Shown piece by piece: positions 1 to 5,278 of a stretch of 8,382 nucleotides of DNA. A program made the translations under genes and the position numbers. This DNA is from Methanimicrococcus sp. (GTDB taxonomy: Archaea > Halobacteriota > Methanosarcinia > Methanosarcinales > Methanosarcinaceae), in assembly GCA_009776675.1 (NCBI GenBank), contig WRNK01000046.1, positions 1 through 8,382 on the forward strand, given 5' to 3'. Within the stretch, counting starts at the first letter, position 1, and each line of letters begins with the position of its first letter. Under the pieces are notes generated by a model. The model searched no databases. It was given only the letters and a program-made list of their open reading frames with translations, and had not been told where the DNA came from.

Positions 1-18
1 AGAAAAGAAATCAAAACT

Positions 19-177
19 ATAAGAAAGTAAAGAAAAAAAACAAAATAAGAAAGTAAAGAAAAAAAGACAAAATAAGAAAAGTAAAGAAAAAAAGACAAAA
101 ATAAGAAGTAAAGAAAAAAAGACAAAATAAGAAAGTAAAGAAAAGAAGATAAAGCAAAAAAGTAAAGAAAAAATGAG
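19..177. repeat. Purine-rich imperfect tandem array, unit about 27 bp, about 6 copies
   Basis: Units begin with ATAAGAAAGTAAAGAAAA and most continue with an A-run and GACAAA. They start near 19, 45, 72, 101, 127 and 149, with lengths varying from about 22 to 29 bp through A-run slippage. The plus strand is almost pure purine plus a few T. Each unit carries TAA in more than one frame, so it does not code. I see no gene here; it may be the downstream or upstream region of a gene outside the window. Confidence 0.85.
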
Positions 178-199
178 TTCCCACGAAACGTGGAAACTC
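175..199. other. Perfect-looking hairpin, 11-bp stem with AAA loop
   Basis: GAGTTCCCACG (175-185) pairs with CGTGGAAACTC (189-199) around the loop AAA, with a single C:A mismatch at 180/194. It lies directly at the end of the purine-rich array and is much more GC-rich than its surroundings. No clean T-run follows on either strand, so a terminator is uncertain; a cruciform or a structured RNA end are alternatives. Confidence 0.6.
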
Positions 200-439
200 T
201 GGTTTGTGTGTTTTATTGGTTTGTGGTTATAGAATGTGTGGTTTTAGACTTTATTTGAAAACGGATGACTTTTTTTTAAATACAATCTAAAACAATTCAA
301 AAAAGAAGTGCCTCTATAAATAGCTTTTGCAGATTTTAATGGAGCTGCATAACAAAATCAACACGTTTTAGTTATTTAACAGCCGTTTTGTTAAAAATAT
401 ATCATTTGCTAAATTATAAAGTGATTGTAATTTTAAGTT
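200..439. other. AT-rich stretch with no supported gene
   Basis: Only short frames are open here on either strand. A TATA-like CTCTATAAATAGC near 312-324 is the one promoter-like element, and the ATG downstream of it (near 339) opens only about 10 codons. I see nothing else in it. Confidence 0.5.
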
Positions 440-509
440 CCCGTTTTAAAATTAATAAAAAGGAAAGTGTGTATCCTGTTTTAAAATTAATAAAAAAGAA
501 AGTGTATAT
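440..509. repeat. Two tandem copies of a 35-bp unit
   Basis: Copy 1 (440-474) and copy 2 (475-509) share GTTTTAAAATTAATAAAAA followed by a GAAAGTGT segment, and differ at only a few bases. The array lies about 75 bp upstream of the first open frame of the small membrane protein gene. The second copy runs into TATATATA. Confidence 0.8.
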
Positions 510-540
510 ATACTCATAAATACATTATGATTTGTTTGGA

Positions 541-550
541 TTGTATAAAG
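541..550 (+). promoter_or_regulatory. Candidate TATA box for the YgaP-like gene
   Basis: TTGTATAAAG lies about 40 bp before the ATG at 585. A start of transcription about 25 bp downstream would leave a roughly 15-nt leader containing the SD-like GGAAAG (573-578). This favours the 585 start over the one at 678, which has no nearby TATA or SD. It is based on motif and spacing only. Confidence 0.4.
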
Positions 551-584
551 TTCAAGGAAATAAAATACAAATGGAAAGATAAAA

Positions 585-881
585 ATGATTTGGATGCTTC
601 TTACACATTTCATTGGTCTTCGAAGGTCTCGAAAGTCGCGAAAATCCCGCAGTGCATCATATGTTCCAAGTTCAAAAATGAAACCCAATGTCGGCCGTGA
701 GGACCGGCTGATTCATGCCATTATCGGTACAGTTGCACTTGTTTTATTAATAATTATCAAAAAGGGATTTATCATCAGATATATCTTAGGATTGGCTGCT
801 TTGGTTGGTCTATTGACAGCTTACACGAAATATTCACCTGTTTATACCCTCATCGGTGAAAACACGACGAAAAATAAATAA
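585..881 (+). CDS. Small YgaP-like (DUF2892-type) two-helix membrane protein
   Basis: The 98-residue frame has two parts. Residues 32-98 match my recollection of the YgaP-like transmembrane family: a KPNVGREDRLIH start, a first hydrophobic helix (about 42-58), a second (about 61-80), then SPVYTLIGENT. In many relatives this last motif begins CPxY; here Ser84 replaces the Cys. The family is membrane-bound and its function is poorly known; in bacteria the domain can be fused to rhodanese, but no rhodanese is present here. Residues 1-31 are an unusual extension, MIWMLLTHFIGL followed by an Arg/Ser/Lys repeat encoded by a 9-bp tandem repeat. The conserved part could start at Met32 (ATG at 678, 67 residues, usual family length), but only the 585 start has an SD-like GGAAAG and a TATA box. 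The end is firm and the start uncertain. The gene faces the GTPase gene head-on. Confidence 0.65.
   Translation: MIWMLLTHFIGLRRSRKSRKSRSASYVPSSKMKPNVGREDRLIHAIIGTVALVLLIIIKKGFIIRYILGLAALVGLLTAYTKYSPVYTLIGENTTKNK
621..647 (+). repeat. 9-bp tandem repeat within the N-terminal extension
   Basis: CGAAGGTCT, CGAAAGTCG and CGAAAATCC are three degenerate 9-bp units, and a partial fourth begins at 648. In the plus frame they encode RRSRKSRKSRS. The length of 9 keeps the frame open whatever the copy number. It is GC-richer than the flanks. Confidence 0.7.
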
Positions 882-919
882 AATGAAAAACACCCAAATT
901 ATAGCATTCAAAATATGAT

Positions 920-949
920 CCAAAGTTTTTTTGGGTTTAATTTTTTTTT
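920..949 (+). terminator. Probable T-run terminator of the YgaP-like gene
   Basis: About 40 bp after the stop codon, CCAAA and TTTGG bracket a T7 tract (926-932), and a T9 tract follows at 941-949. Oligo-T tracts terminate archaeal RNA polymerase without needing a hairpin. The many T-runs in the following array would reinforce termination. Confidence 0.5.
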
Positions 950-1258
950 GGAAAAGGTTTTGGTTTAAATCGATTATTTGAAATTTTTTTGGATTTAACT
1001 TGTTTTTTGAAAAAGTTTTGAGTTTTAAAACTGTTTTTTTGAAAATTTTTGGATTTAACCAATTTTTGAAAAAATTTTGAGTTTTAAACTACTTTTTTGA
1101 AAATTTTTGGATTTAACCAATTTTTGAAAAAATTTTGAGTTTTAAACTACTTTTTTGAAAATTTTTGGATTTAACCTATTTTTGAAAAAATCTTAAGTTT
1201 TAAAACTGTTTTTTGAAAATTTTTTGATTTAAACCTATTTTTGAAAAATTTTTCGATT
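925..1258. repeat. 58-bp T-rich tandem array, about 6 copies, between convergent genes
   Basis: The landmark GGATTTAAC or a variant recurs near 934, 991, 1051, 1109, 1167 and 1225, so the spacing settles to exactly 58 bp in the last four copies. Each unit is itself two related halves of about 29 bp, one with TTTTTGGATTTAACC and one with TTTTGAGTTTTAAACT, each next to TTTTTGAAAA. The two central copies are nearly identical and divergence grows towards both ends. It has no coding capacity. It fills the gap between the facing 3' ends of the YgaP-like and GTPase genes, and its T-runs (plus) and TTTTTC tracts (minus) could terminate both transcripts. Confidence 0.9.
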
Positions 1259-1281
1259 TTGGCTTTGTTTTGATTCCTTCC

Positions 1282-2337
1282 TTAGACGACTTTTCCGGTT
1301 GCTGTAAAGCGCTGATTTTCTTCAAGGCTTGCAAATAAAAATAAATCGTCTTTATTGTAAGCGATCTTTTTAGAACCGGCCAGTTTTAAAACAGCTGTAC
1401 TGCCGGGACCGACTTTTTCAACTTCAGAACCGTTTATAAAGATGTTTTGAACACGAACGGGGTCGGATTGAAGCCCAACAAATAAGTGAAGAACGTCGTT
1501 GACTCCAATGCCGTTTTTGGCAAACTTTGAGAGTCGGCAATTGATTTCAAAATCCGTTGCAATCACTTCGCTGTTAGATAAGAGATACCCGCGATCCAAC
1601 TCACGCTCTAAAAGCCCTTTAAGAGCCAAACCGACACGCGATCCTGTACCGGCTGTTTTAACATCAATATCATGTGTTTGAATGGAACGAATATCGATTT
1701 TTTTGTCAACCGGATACAAACCAATTTTGTCGTGCGTATGAATCGTTCCTTGAAGAACTTTGCCGAGAATAACAACGCCAATGCCGGTTACGTTGAAAAA
1801 ATGGTCAATAACGACACGCGGCGGCAAATTGTCTTTTGTTTTATCGTCAGCATCAATTTCAGAGCCGATTTTGTGAATTAATTTTTTCAGCTCTTCAATG
1901 CCTTCGAATGCATTTGGCGCATCTTTGTTTGTGTTGAGCGACAAAATATCCCAGTTTTCAAGAACGGTTCCTTTTGTAATTTTTTGGAGCTTTTCTTTAA
2001 ACGCATCAATTTCTGTCGGATAGCTGGTATCCGCTTTTGTGATGACAATAGCCCCGTGCTTAAAGCCAAGCAAATCTAAAGCAACAATACATTCCCCCGT
2101 GATTGGCGTCAAACCGTTTGGCGTAATGCAAAGCAGTGCCATATCTGCCAAATTCAGCGCAGCGACTATGGATTTCATGGATTTGGGATAAGATTTCGCA
2201 TCCACATAAACATATTTTTGCTCATGCCTGTCGTCATTAAATAATGTAATATCTGTGTCAGTTCCCTTCTTGCCGAGTTTGGATGCCAGGGTTGTCCTGC
2301 CGGTTTTTTCATCACCAATAATTGCAATGTTTGTCAT
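1282..2337 (-). CDS. EF-Tu/SelB-like translational GTPase paralogue with degenerate G domain
   Basis: The 351-residue protein has the three-domain plan of EF-Tu: G domain (about 1-165), beta-barrel domain II (about 172-258, with FNVTGIGVVILGKVLQGTI and GSRVGLALKG typical of SelB/EF-Tu) and a third barrel (about 262-351). The P-loop is GDEKTGRTT (8-16), with Arg14 where the invariant Lys normally sits. Only about 30 residues separate it from VDAKSYP (45-51), where the family has DxPGH, so switch I is largely missing and the DxxG Gly and catalytic His are gone. The G4 motif is TKAD (100-103) instead of NKxD. The length is well short of EF1A or SelB. Similar proteins, as I recall, occur in Methanosarcina and are annotated as EF-Tu/IF-2/RF-3 family GTPases. 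The role is unknown; regulatory or ribosome-associated binding without GTP hydrolysis is my inference. AGGA lies 8 nt before the ATG. Confidence 0.85.
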   Translation of the reverse strand: MTNIAIIGDEKTGRTTLASKLGKKGTDTDITLFNDDRHEQKYVYVDAKSYPKSMKSIVAALNLADMALLCITPNGLTPITGECIVALDLLGFKHGAIVITKADTSYPTEIDAFKEKLQKITKGTVLENWDILSLNTNKDAPNAFEGIEELKKLIHKIGSEIDADDKTKDNLPPRVVIDHFFNVTGIGVVILGKVLQGTIHTHDKIGLYPVDKKIDIRSIQTHDIDVKTAGTGSRVGLALKGLLERELDRGYLLSNSEVIATDFEINCRLSKFAKNGIGVNDVLHLFVGLQSDPVRVQNIFINGSEVEKVGPGSTAVLKLAGSKKIAYNKDDLFLFASLEENQRFTATGKVV

Positions 2338-2375
2338 ATTTTTTGTCCTATTTTATTGAAAAGTCTTATTGTTTT

Positions 2376-2385
2376 CAAATATATG
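2376..2385 (-). promoter_or_regulatory. Candidate TATA box of the GTPase-like gene
   Basis: On the minus strand CATATATTTG sits about 40 bp before the ATG. Initiation about 25 bp downstream would leave a leader of roughly 15 nt that just includes the SD-like TAGGA (2346-2350). Confidence 0.4.
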
Positions 2386-2420
2386 AGTTTTGTTTTGAGA
2401 AGTGATGACTTTGGAATAAA

Positions 2421-2530
2421 TTTCAATTTTTTTTAATCTTATTTTAAAAATTCACAATTTCAATTTTTTTTAATCTTATTTTAAAAATTCACAATTTCAA
2501 TTTTTTTTAATCTTTGAAAAAAATCACAAA
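2421..2530. repeat. 37-bp tandem repeat, two perfect copies and one decayed copy
   Basis: TTTCAATTTTTTTTAATCTT starts units at 2421, 2458 and 2495. The first two units (2421-2457 and 2458-2494) are identical over all 37 bp; the third keeps its first 20 bp and then diverges. It lies upstream of the GTPase-like promoter and downstream of the first CBS gene. Perfect identity in non-coding DNA points to a recent duplication. Confidence 0.9.
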
Positions 2531-2617
2531 TGGTATTGTCGAAAAAATAATTTATCCACTGCTGCGATTTTATATTGTAAGCAAAAGGAGGCGTCAAAAA
2601 AATTAAATTTATGTGAA

Positions 2618-2644
2618 AGAAAACAGAGAATAACTCTGTTTTCT
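2618..2644 (-). terminator. Hairpin terminator of the 260-residue CBS gene
   Basis: AGAAAACAGAG (2618-2628) and CTCTGTTTTCT (2634-2644) form an 11-bp perfect stem with a 5-nt loop. Read on the minus strand, the stem comes about 40 nt after the CBS stop codon and is followed by TTTAATTTTTTT, which resembles a bacterial intrinsic terminator. Confidence 0.6.
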
Positions 2645-2681
2645 GTATTTTTCAATTTTGTTTCTGTTTTTTATTTTTTGC

Positions 2682-3464
2682 TTATTCCAATGTCGGAATG
2701 GACAAAAGCAAACTTCTTCTTGTGATAATGCCGACAAGCTTTTCGGTATCATCCATGATCGGGACAATACCGATGTTTTTGTGTACCATCAGGTCAACAA
2801 TGTCTTTTGAAGGTGTTGAGGGGGATGCTACAATTGGTTTTCTTGTCATGACATCGGCAACAAGGAGATTTTTAATTTGGGCTTCTTGGTGTTTGTCGGG
2901 GACTGTGTCTTTAAATTCTTGGAAGGCAACAGCAACGTCGCGTTCGGAAATCACGCCGATCAGCTTGCCGTCTTCCATGACCGGAATTCTTCCGATATTG
3001 TGTTCAAGCATCAAATAACGGGCATGAACAAGACGATCACTGGAATTGATTGTAACGGTTTTTTGGAACATCACTTCTTGAGCCGTGCCGGCGAAATCAA
3101 AAGCGCCGATAATTTCATTGGGTGTGATCCATCCAATAACATTTTTTTCATCTTCGGAAACAAGCATAACACCGCTTTTTTCTTTCAAAATTTTTACAGC
3201 AATGGCAAACTTTGTCGTCGGTTTGATAAATGTAAAATCGGTTGTGACAGCCGTTACAACCGGAAGAGAAGAAGCAGGCTTAGTTCTCTTTTTTGTTCCA
3301 AGTTCTTTGGCAAGATTTCTCATTGTTAAAATGCCTGTGACTTCATTGTTATGCATGACAAGAAGGCGTCGGGTATTTTTCTTCTCCATAATATTGAGAG
3401 CGTTTGAAATCTTTGCGGACTTATCAATTGTCGGCGGAGCGACCATGATATCTTTAACCTGCAT
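2682..3464 (-). CDS. Four-CBS-domain protein (two Bateman modules)
   Basis: This 260-residue cytoplasmic protein consists only of CBS domains, with repeats at about 1-55, 66-122, 128-182 and 202-258. Repeat openings such as VKDIM (3-7) and VADVM (202-206) are typical. Pairs of CBS domains bind adenine nucleotides or SAM and act as energy or ligand sensors; here no effector domain is attached, so it presumably acts on a partner protein. Of the four ribose-contact sites (S/T-x-x-D), only GVISERD (Ser173, Asp176) is intact. The others read GILTMRN (Asn50), GWITPNE (Glu117) and GIITRRS (Ser251). That suggests one main ligand site. The start is supported by AAAGGTGA 5-6 nt upstream of ATG. A second four-CBS gene lies 228 bp upstream on the same strand but behind a terminator, so the two are probably separate units. 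Confidence 0.9.
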   Translation of the reverse strand: MQVKDIMVAPPTIDKSAKISNALNIMEKKNTRRLLVMHNNEVTGILTMRNLAKELGTKKRTKPASSLPVVTAVTTDFTFIKPTTKFAIAVKILKEKSGVMLVSEDEKNVIGWITPNEIIGAFDFAGTAQEVMFQKTVTINSSDRLVHARYLMLEHNIGRIPVMEDGKLIGVISERDVAVAFQEFKDTVPDKHQEAQIKNLLVADVMTRKPIVASPSTPSKDIVDLMVHKNIGIVPIMDDTEKLVGIITRRSLLLSIPTLE

Positions 3465-3500
3465 TTTTTCACCTTTGTAAGATTATTTTCGATATAGGTT

Positions 3501-3519
3501 AACTAATTTTAATAACAAG
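3501..3519 (-). promoter_or_regulatory. Weak candidate promoter of the 260-residue CBS gene
   Basis: On the minus strand TTATTAAAATTAG is an A/T-rich box 40-55 bp before the ATG, which would give a leader of about 20 nt including AAAGGTGA. A second box, CCTATATC (3491-3498), is closer but would cut off the SD. The assignment is tentative. Confidence 0.25.
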
Positions 3520-3523
3520 ACGA

Positions 3524-3546
3524 CAAAAATACTGTCTGAGGACAGC
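3524..3546 (-). terminator. Hairpin plus T-run terminator of the upstream CBS gene
   Basis: Read on the minus strand, GCTGTC-CTCA-GACAG is followed at once by TATTTTTG. It lies about 150 nt after the stop codon of the 3693-4529 gene and before the promoter of the next CBS gene, so it would separate the two transcripts. A looser GCCGG/CCGGC pair (about 3552-3586) lies just before it and may add structure. Confidence 0.55.
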
Positions 3547-3613
3547 AAAAATGCCGGCTTAATTACAAATGAATCGGATTCTTCCTCCGGCGCATTTATA
3601 AACTTGATTTTTT

Positions 3614-3645
3614 GATCTTTGGATCTTTTGATCTTTCGATCTTTT
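3614..3645. repeat. Four tandem copies of 8-bp GATCTTTN
   Basis: GATC recurs at 3614, 3622, 3630 and 3638 with exact 8-bp spacing; the units are GATCTTTG, GATCTTTT, GATCTTTC and GATCTTTT. The array is in the 3' untranslated region of the CBS gene that ends at 3693. Confidence 0.9.
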
Positions 3646-3692
3646 AAATTTTTAATTTGTTTGATTTCATTTTCTTTCTGTTCTGTCGGCTT

Positions 3693-4529
3693 TCAAACGG
3701 ATTCTTCTTGTTGAGAAAGCCATGCAACAATATCATCTTTTGAAATCATGCCGACAACCTTGCCGTTTTGCGTCACCGGCAAAGAAATCACATTGTTCTT
3801 GATAATTTTTTGAGCGGCGCTGCTGACGGATTCACTGACATCTGCAACAACGATGTTTGTCATGATGTCTTCTGCGATAAACGGCACATCAATCGCAAAT
3901 CTGGATTCTTTGGAAGCTTCCTTTTTGGATCCGCGAATACTTCTTTTGCCGTCACTGTCAATCAGTTCATTGGCTGAAAGGTCTTTGATAGAAATGATGC
4001 CGACTGCTTTTTCGTTGTTATCCATCACAATAACTTTTTGAACACGATTGCGTTCCATTTCATGAATAATATGATTTAAAGTATGGCTGACATTGACTGT
4101 GACAGCTTGACCGGACATGATGTCTTTAACGCGCCCTTCGGCCCCAAGTTCAGATACATGTTGGATAATATCTGTCTTTGAAACGATGCCGAAAATTTCT
4201 TTATCAACAACCGGAATATGATCAATTTTTTGATCCGCCATGATTTTGGCGGCGCCGACAATCGGCATGTTGGGTGCCATTGTGATCACATCCGCCGAAC
4301 AAACCGAAGAGACCGGAATTTGGTCAATCGGACGTCGTTTCCAAGCAGCTTCACCTTCAAAGAGTCTGTTTTTCAAGTCGGATTTCGTGAAAATGCCGAC
4401 AAGTTTCTCATTGTCAACAACTAAAATGGAACCGACTTTGTGTTTCATCATAAGATTTCGTGCATATGCGATTGTGTCATCAGGCATGACGACATAAACC
4501 GGCGAACTCATGATATTTTTCATTTTCAT
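3693..4529 (-). CDS. Four-CBS-domain protein with all four ribose-contact motifs
   Basis: The protein is 278 residues from the chosen ATG. CBS repeats lie at about 1-57, 66-124, 133-187 and 218-276, with a charged linker (about 190-212) between the third and fourth. VKDIM and AEDIM mark repeat starts. All four S/T-x-x-D sites are present: GIFTKSD (Thr48, Asp51), GIVSKTD (Ser117, Asp120), GIISIKD (Ser180, Asp183) and GMISKDD. By family knowledge it should bind several adenine nucleotides or SAM, and it has no effector domain, so its partner is unknown. The frame is open upstream to 4640, but AAGGAGG (4538-4544) lies 8 nt ahead of the ATG at 4529, which makes that the start; the 37 upstream residues are Lys/Asn-rich and unlike a CBS protein. 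It is similar in plan to the 2682-3464 product and may be an old duplicate. Confidence 0.9.
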   Translation of the reverse strand: MKMKNIMSSPVYVVMPDDTIAYARNLMMKHKVGSILVVDNEKLVGIFTKSDLKNRLFEGEAAWKRRPIDQIPVSSVCSADVITMAPNMPIVGAAKIMADQKIDHIPVVDKEIFGIVSKTDIIQHVSELGAEGRVKDIMSGQAVTVNVSHTLNHIIHEMERNRVQKVIVMDNNEKAVGIISIKDLSANELIDSDGKRSIRGSKKEASKESRFAIDVPFIAEDIMTNIVVADVSESVSSAAQKIIKNNVISLPVTQNGKVVGMISKDDIVAWLSQQEESV

Positions 4530-4537
4530 GCATTTTT

Positions 4538-4544
4538 CCTCCTT
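4538..4544 (-). promoter_or_regulatory. Strong Shine-Dalgarno site fixing the CBS gene start
   Basis: Minus-strand AAGGAGG is the most complete SD in the window and lies 8 nt before the ATG at 4529. It shows the organism uses SD-led initiation here, in contrast to kptA. It rules out the longer in-frame start at 4640. Confidence 0.75.
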
Positions 4545-4625
4545 GTGGCCAGAGCTAACATTTTGTTTTTCCGGCTCAAATTTTAAATTTAATTTATTTT
4601 TGTTTGTTATATTTGAGAGATTTTT

Positions 4626-4636
4626 ATTTTTATAGA
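4626..4636 (-). promoter_or_regulatory. Candidate TATA box of the 278-residue CBS gene
   Basis: Minus-strand TCTATAAAAAT is a good match to an archaeal TATA box. It would start transcription near 4605 and leave a leader of about 75 nt. CAAATATAAC (about 4607-4616) is an alternative box closer to the gene. Confidence 0.4.
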
Positions 4637-4690
4637 TCAAGTAAACTCATCCCGATAAAAATAGCAGAAATGATTTTTCCGGATTGAATT

Positions 4691-4882
4691 TCAAGCATTT
4701 AATAAATCACTTCCACAATCGCGTTTATCATTCCAAAAAAACGGTTTTTTCTGTTGTTTTAACGACGATTTGCAAAAGTCAGAAATGTATTCGAACAGAG
4801 ATGCTCTGAAATTGGGATAAGTTGTCATTGATTTCACCCAAACATTATTTCCGGATGATTTAAAATATGTGTGTTTAGCCAT
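4691..4882 (-). CDS. Possible small protein or transposase-tail remnant (63 residues)
   Basis: From ATG at 4882 the frame gives a 63-residue product with a balanced, protein-like composition (two Trp, two Cys, many Lys/Phe/Ser). I do not recognise it firmly. The end, ISDFCKSSLKQQKKPFFW, recalls the KPFxW tail of IS630-type transposases, so it may be a remnant of one, but no catalytic residues or terminal inverted repeats are visible. There is no SD. CTCTATAAAAAT (4901-4912) lies about 25 bp before the ATG, which would suit a leaderless mRNA. A TTG at 4897 is a weaker alternative start. Confidence 0.4.
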   Translation of the reverse strand: MAKHTYFKSSGNNVWVKSMTTYPNFRASLFEYISDFCKSSLKQQKKPFFWNDKRDCGSDLLNA

Positions 4883-4900
4883 AAATAGCTTACTCAAAAA

Positions 4901-4912
4901 ATTTTTATAGAG
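4901..4912 (-). promoter_or_regulatory. TATA box placed for a leaderless transcript of the 63-residue frame
   Basis: Minus-strand CTCTATAAAAAT has its centre about 25 bp from the ATG at 4882. The spacing predicts transcription starting at or next to the start codon, consistent with the missing SD. Confidence 0.35.
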
Positions 4913-5130
4913 ATTATACCCGTTTTTAACCCCCCCGTTTCCTTTGGAAAAAGATAACCGTAGGTTGAAAAATTGATGTTATATTTTTTGCATTTTACTG
5001 TATTTAAAATTATACAACCATAAAGATTTATATATAGAAATGAAAAGATTGTGTATAAATATAAAAACGTGTTGAAATCGTATAATATTATAAAATATAG
5101 AAACGGGCGTTATAAAAAATTAGAAAAAAA
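4913..5130. other. AT-rich intergenic stretch with one small GC-richer island
   Basis: No gene is visible. At 4931-4966 there is a C7 run, then TTTCC-TTT-GGAAA (4938-4950) and AACC-GTA-GGTT (4956-4966), two adjacent short hairpins. GC islands in AT-rich genomes sometimes mark structured RNAs, but this one is too short to assign. The rest (4967-5130) is A/T tracts. Confidence 0.4.
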
Positions 5131-5155
5131 AGAAGAAAAATGTTATTTTTCTTCT
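5117..5155 (-). terminator. Hairpin plus long T-run terminator downstream of RPA
   Basis: AGAAGAAAAAT (5131-5141) and ATTTTTCTTCT (5145-5155) make a perfect 11-bp stem with a 3-nt loop. Read on the minus strand it is followed by T8 and then CTAATTTTTT. It lies about 125 nt after the RPA stop codon, and the stop codon of the 24-residue micro-ORF is inside it. Confidence 0.65.
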
Positions 5156-5217
5156 AAAAACGTGTCTATGTTCCTTCTTAAGCCGCGGTCGACACCATTT
5201 TCTGATTTGAGATACAT
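5143..5217 (-). CDS. Micro-ORF of 24 codons, possible gene remnant
   Basis: ATG at 5217 opens MYLKSENGVDRGLRRNIDTF and ends LEEK before TAA at 5143-5145. The stretch is noticeably GC-richer than its surroundings and reads like an amphipathic protein tail. Its stop codon falls inside the terminator hairpin, as at a normal gene end. There is no SD. A TAA lies directly upstream in frame, so either this is a microprotein or only the 3' end of a lost gene survives. I cannot name a family. Confidence 0.25.
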   Translation of the reverse strand: MYLKSENGVDRGLRRNIDTFLEEK

Positions 5218-5247
5218 TTAACTAAATTTATTTAAATCTAGTTAAAT
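5216..5247. other. 9-bp inverted repeat between RPA and the terminator
   Basis: ATTTAACTA (5216-5224) and TAGTTAAAT (5239-5247) are perfect inverted copies around a 14-nt A/T spacer. It sits in the RPA 3' region and may stabilise the mRNA end or be a chance product of AT-richness. Confidence 0.4.
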
Positions 5248-5278
5248 TTGTTATAAATCATCTTTAAATTTTTTTGAA

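Noticed and set aside
265..360. Minus-strand frame of about 36 codons free of stops
   Set aside because: It has no start codon or SD, and this length is not surprising over several hundred bases in six frames.
452..688. Minus-strand 78-codon frame over the YgaP-like 5' region
   Set aside because: It is antisense, runs through the 9-bp and 35-bp repeats, and is rich in Phe/Ile/Leu as expected from A/T tracts.
1499..2069. Open frames on both strands inside the GTPase-like gene
   Set aside because: They overlap conserved EF-Tu-like sequence in another frame and resemble no protein family.
2585..2616. Good SD (AAAGGAGG) followed by ATG
   Set aside because: The ATG at 2611 is followed directly by TGA, so no protein follows; the SD may be chance or a relic.
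2505..2700. Plus-strand frame open across the gap into the first CBS gene
   Set aside because: It has no good start codon and runs antisense into a clear CBS gene; the low-complexity sequence explains the openness.
2698..4497. Several plus-strand open frames opposite the two CBS genes
   Set aside because: They are antisense to strongly supported CBS domains and have no recognisable motifs.
4529..4640. Longer N-terminus for the 278-residue CBS protein
   Set aside because: A strong AAGGAGG lies just before the ATG at 4529, and the upstream residues are low-complexity and cover the likely promoter.
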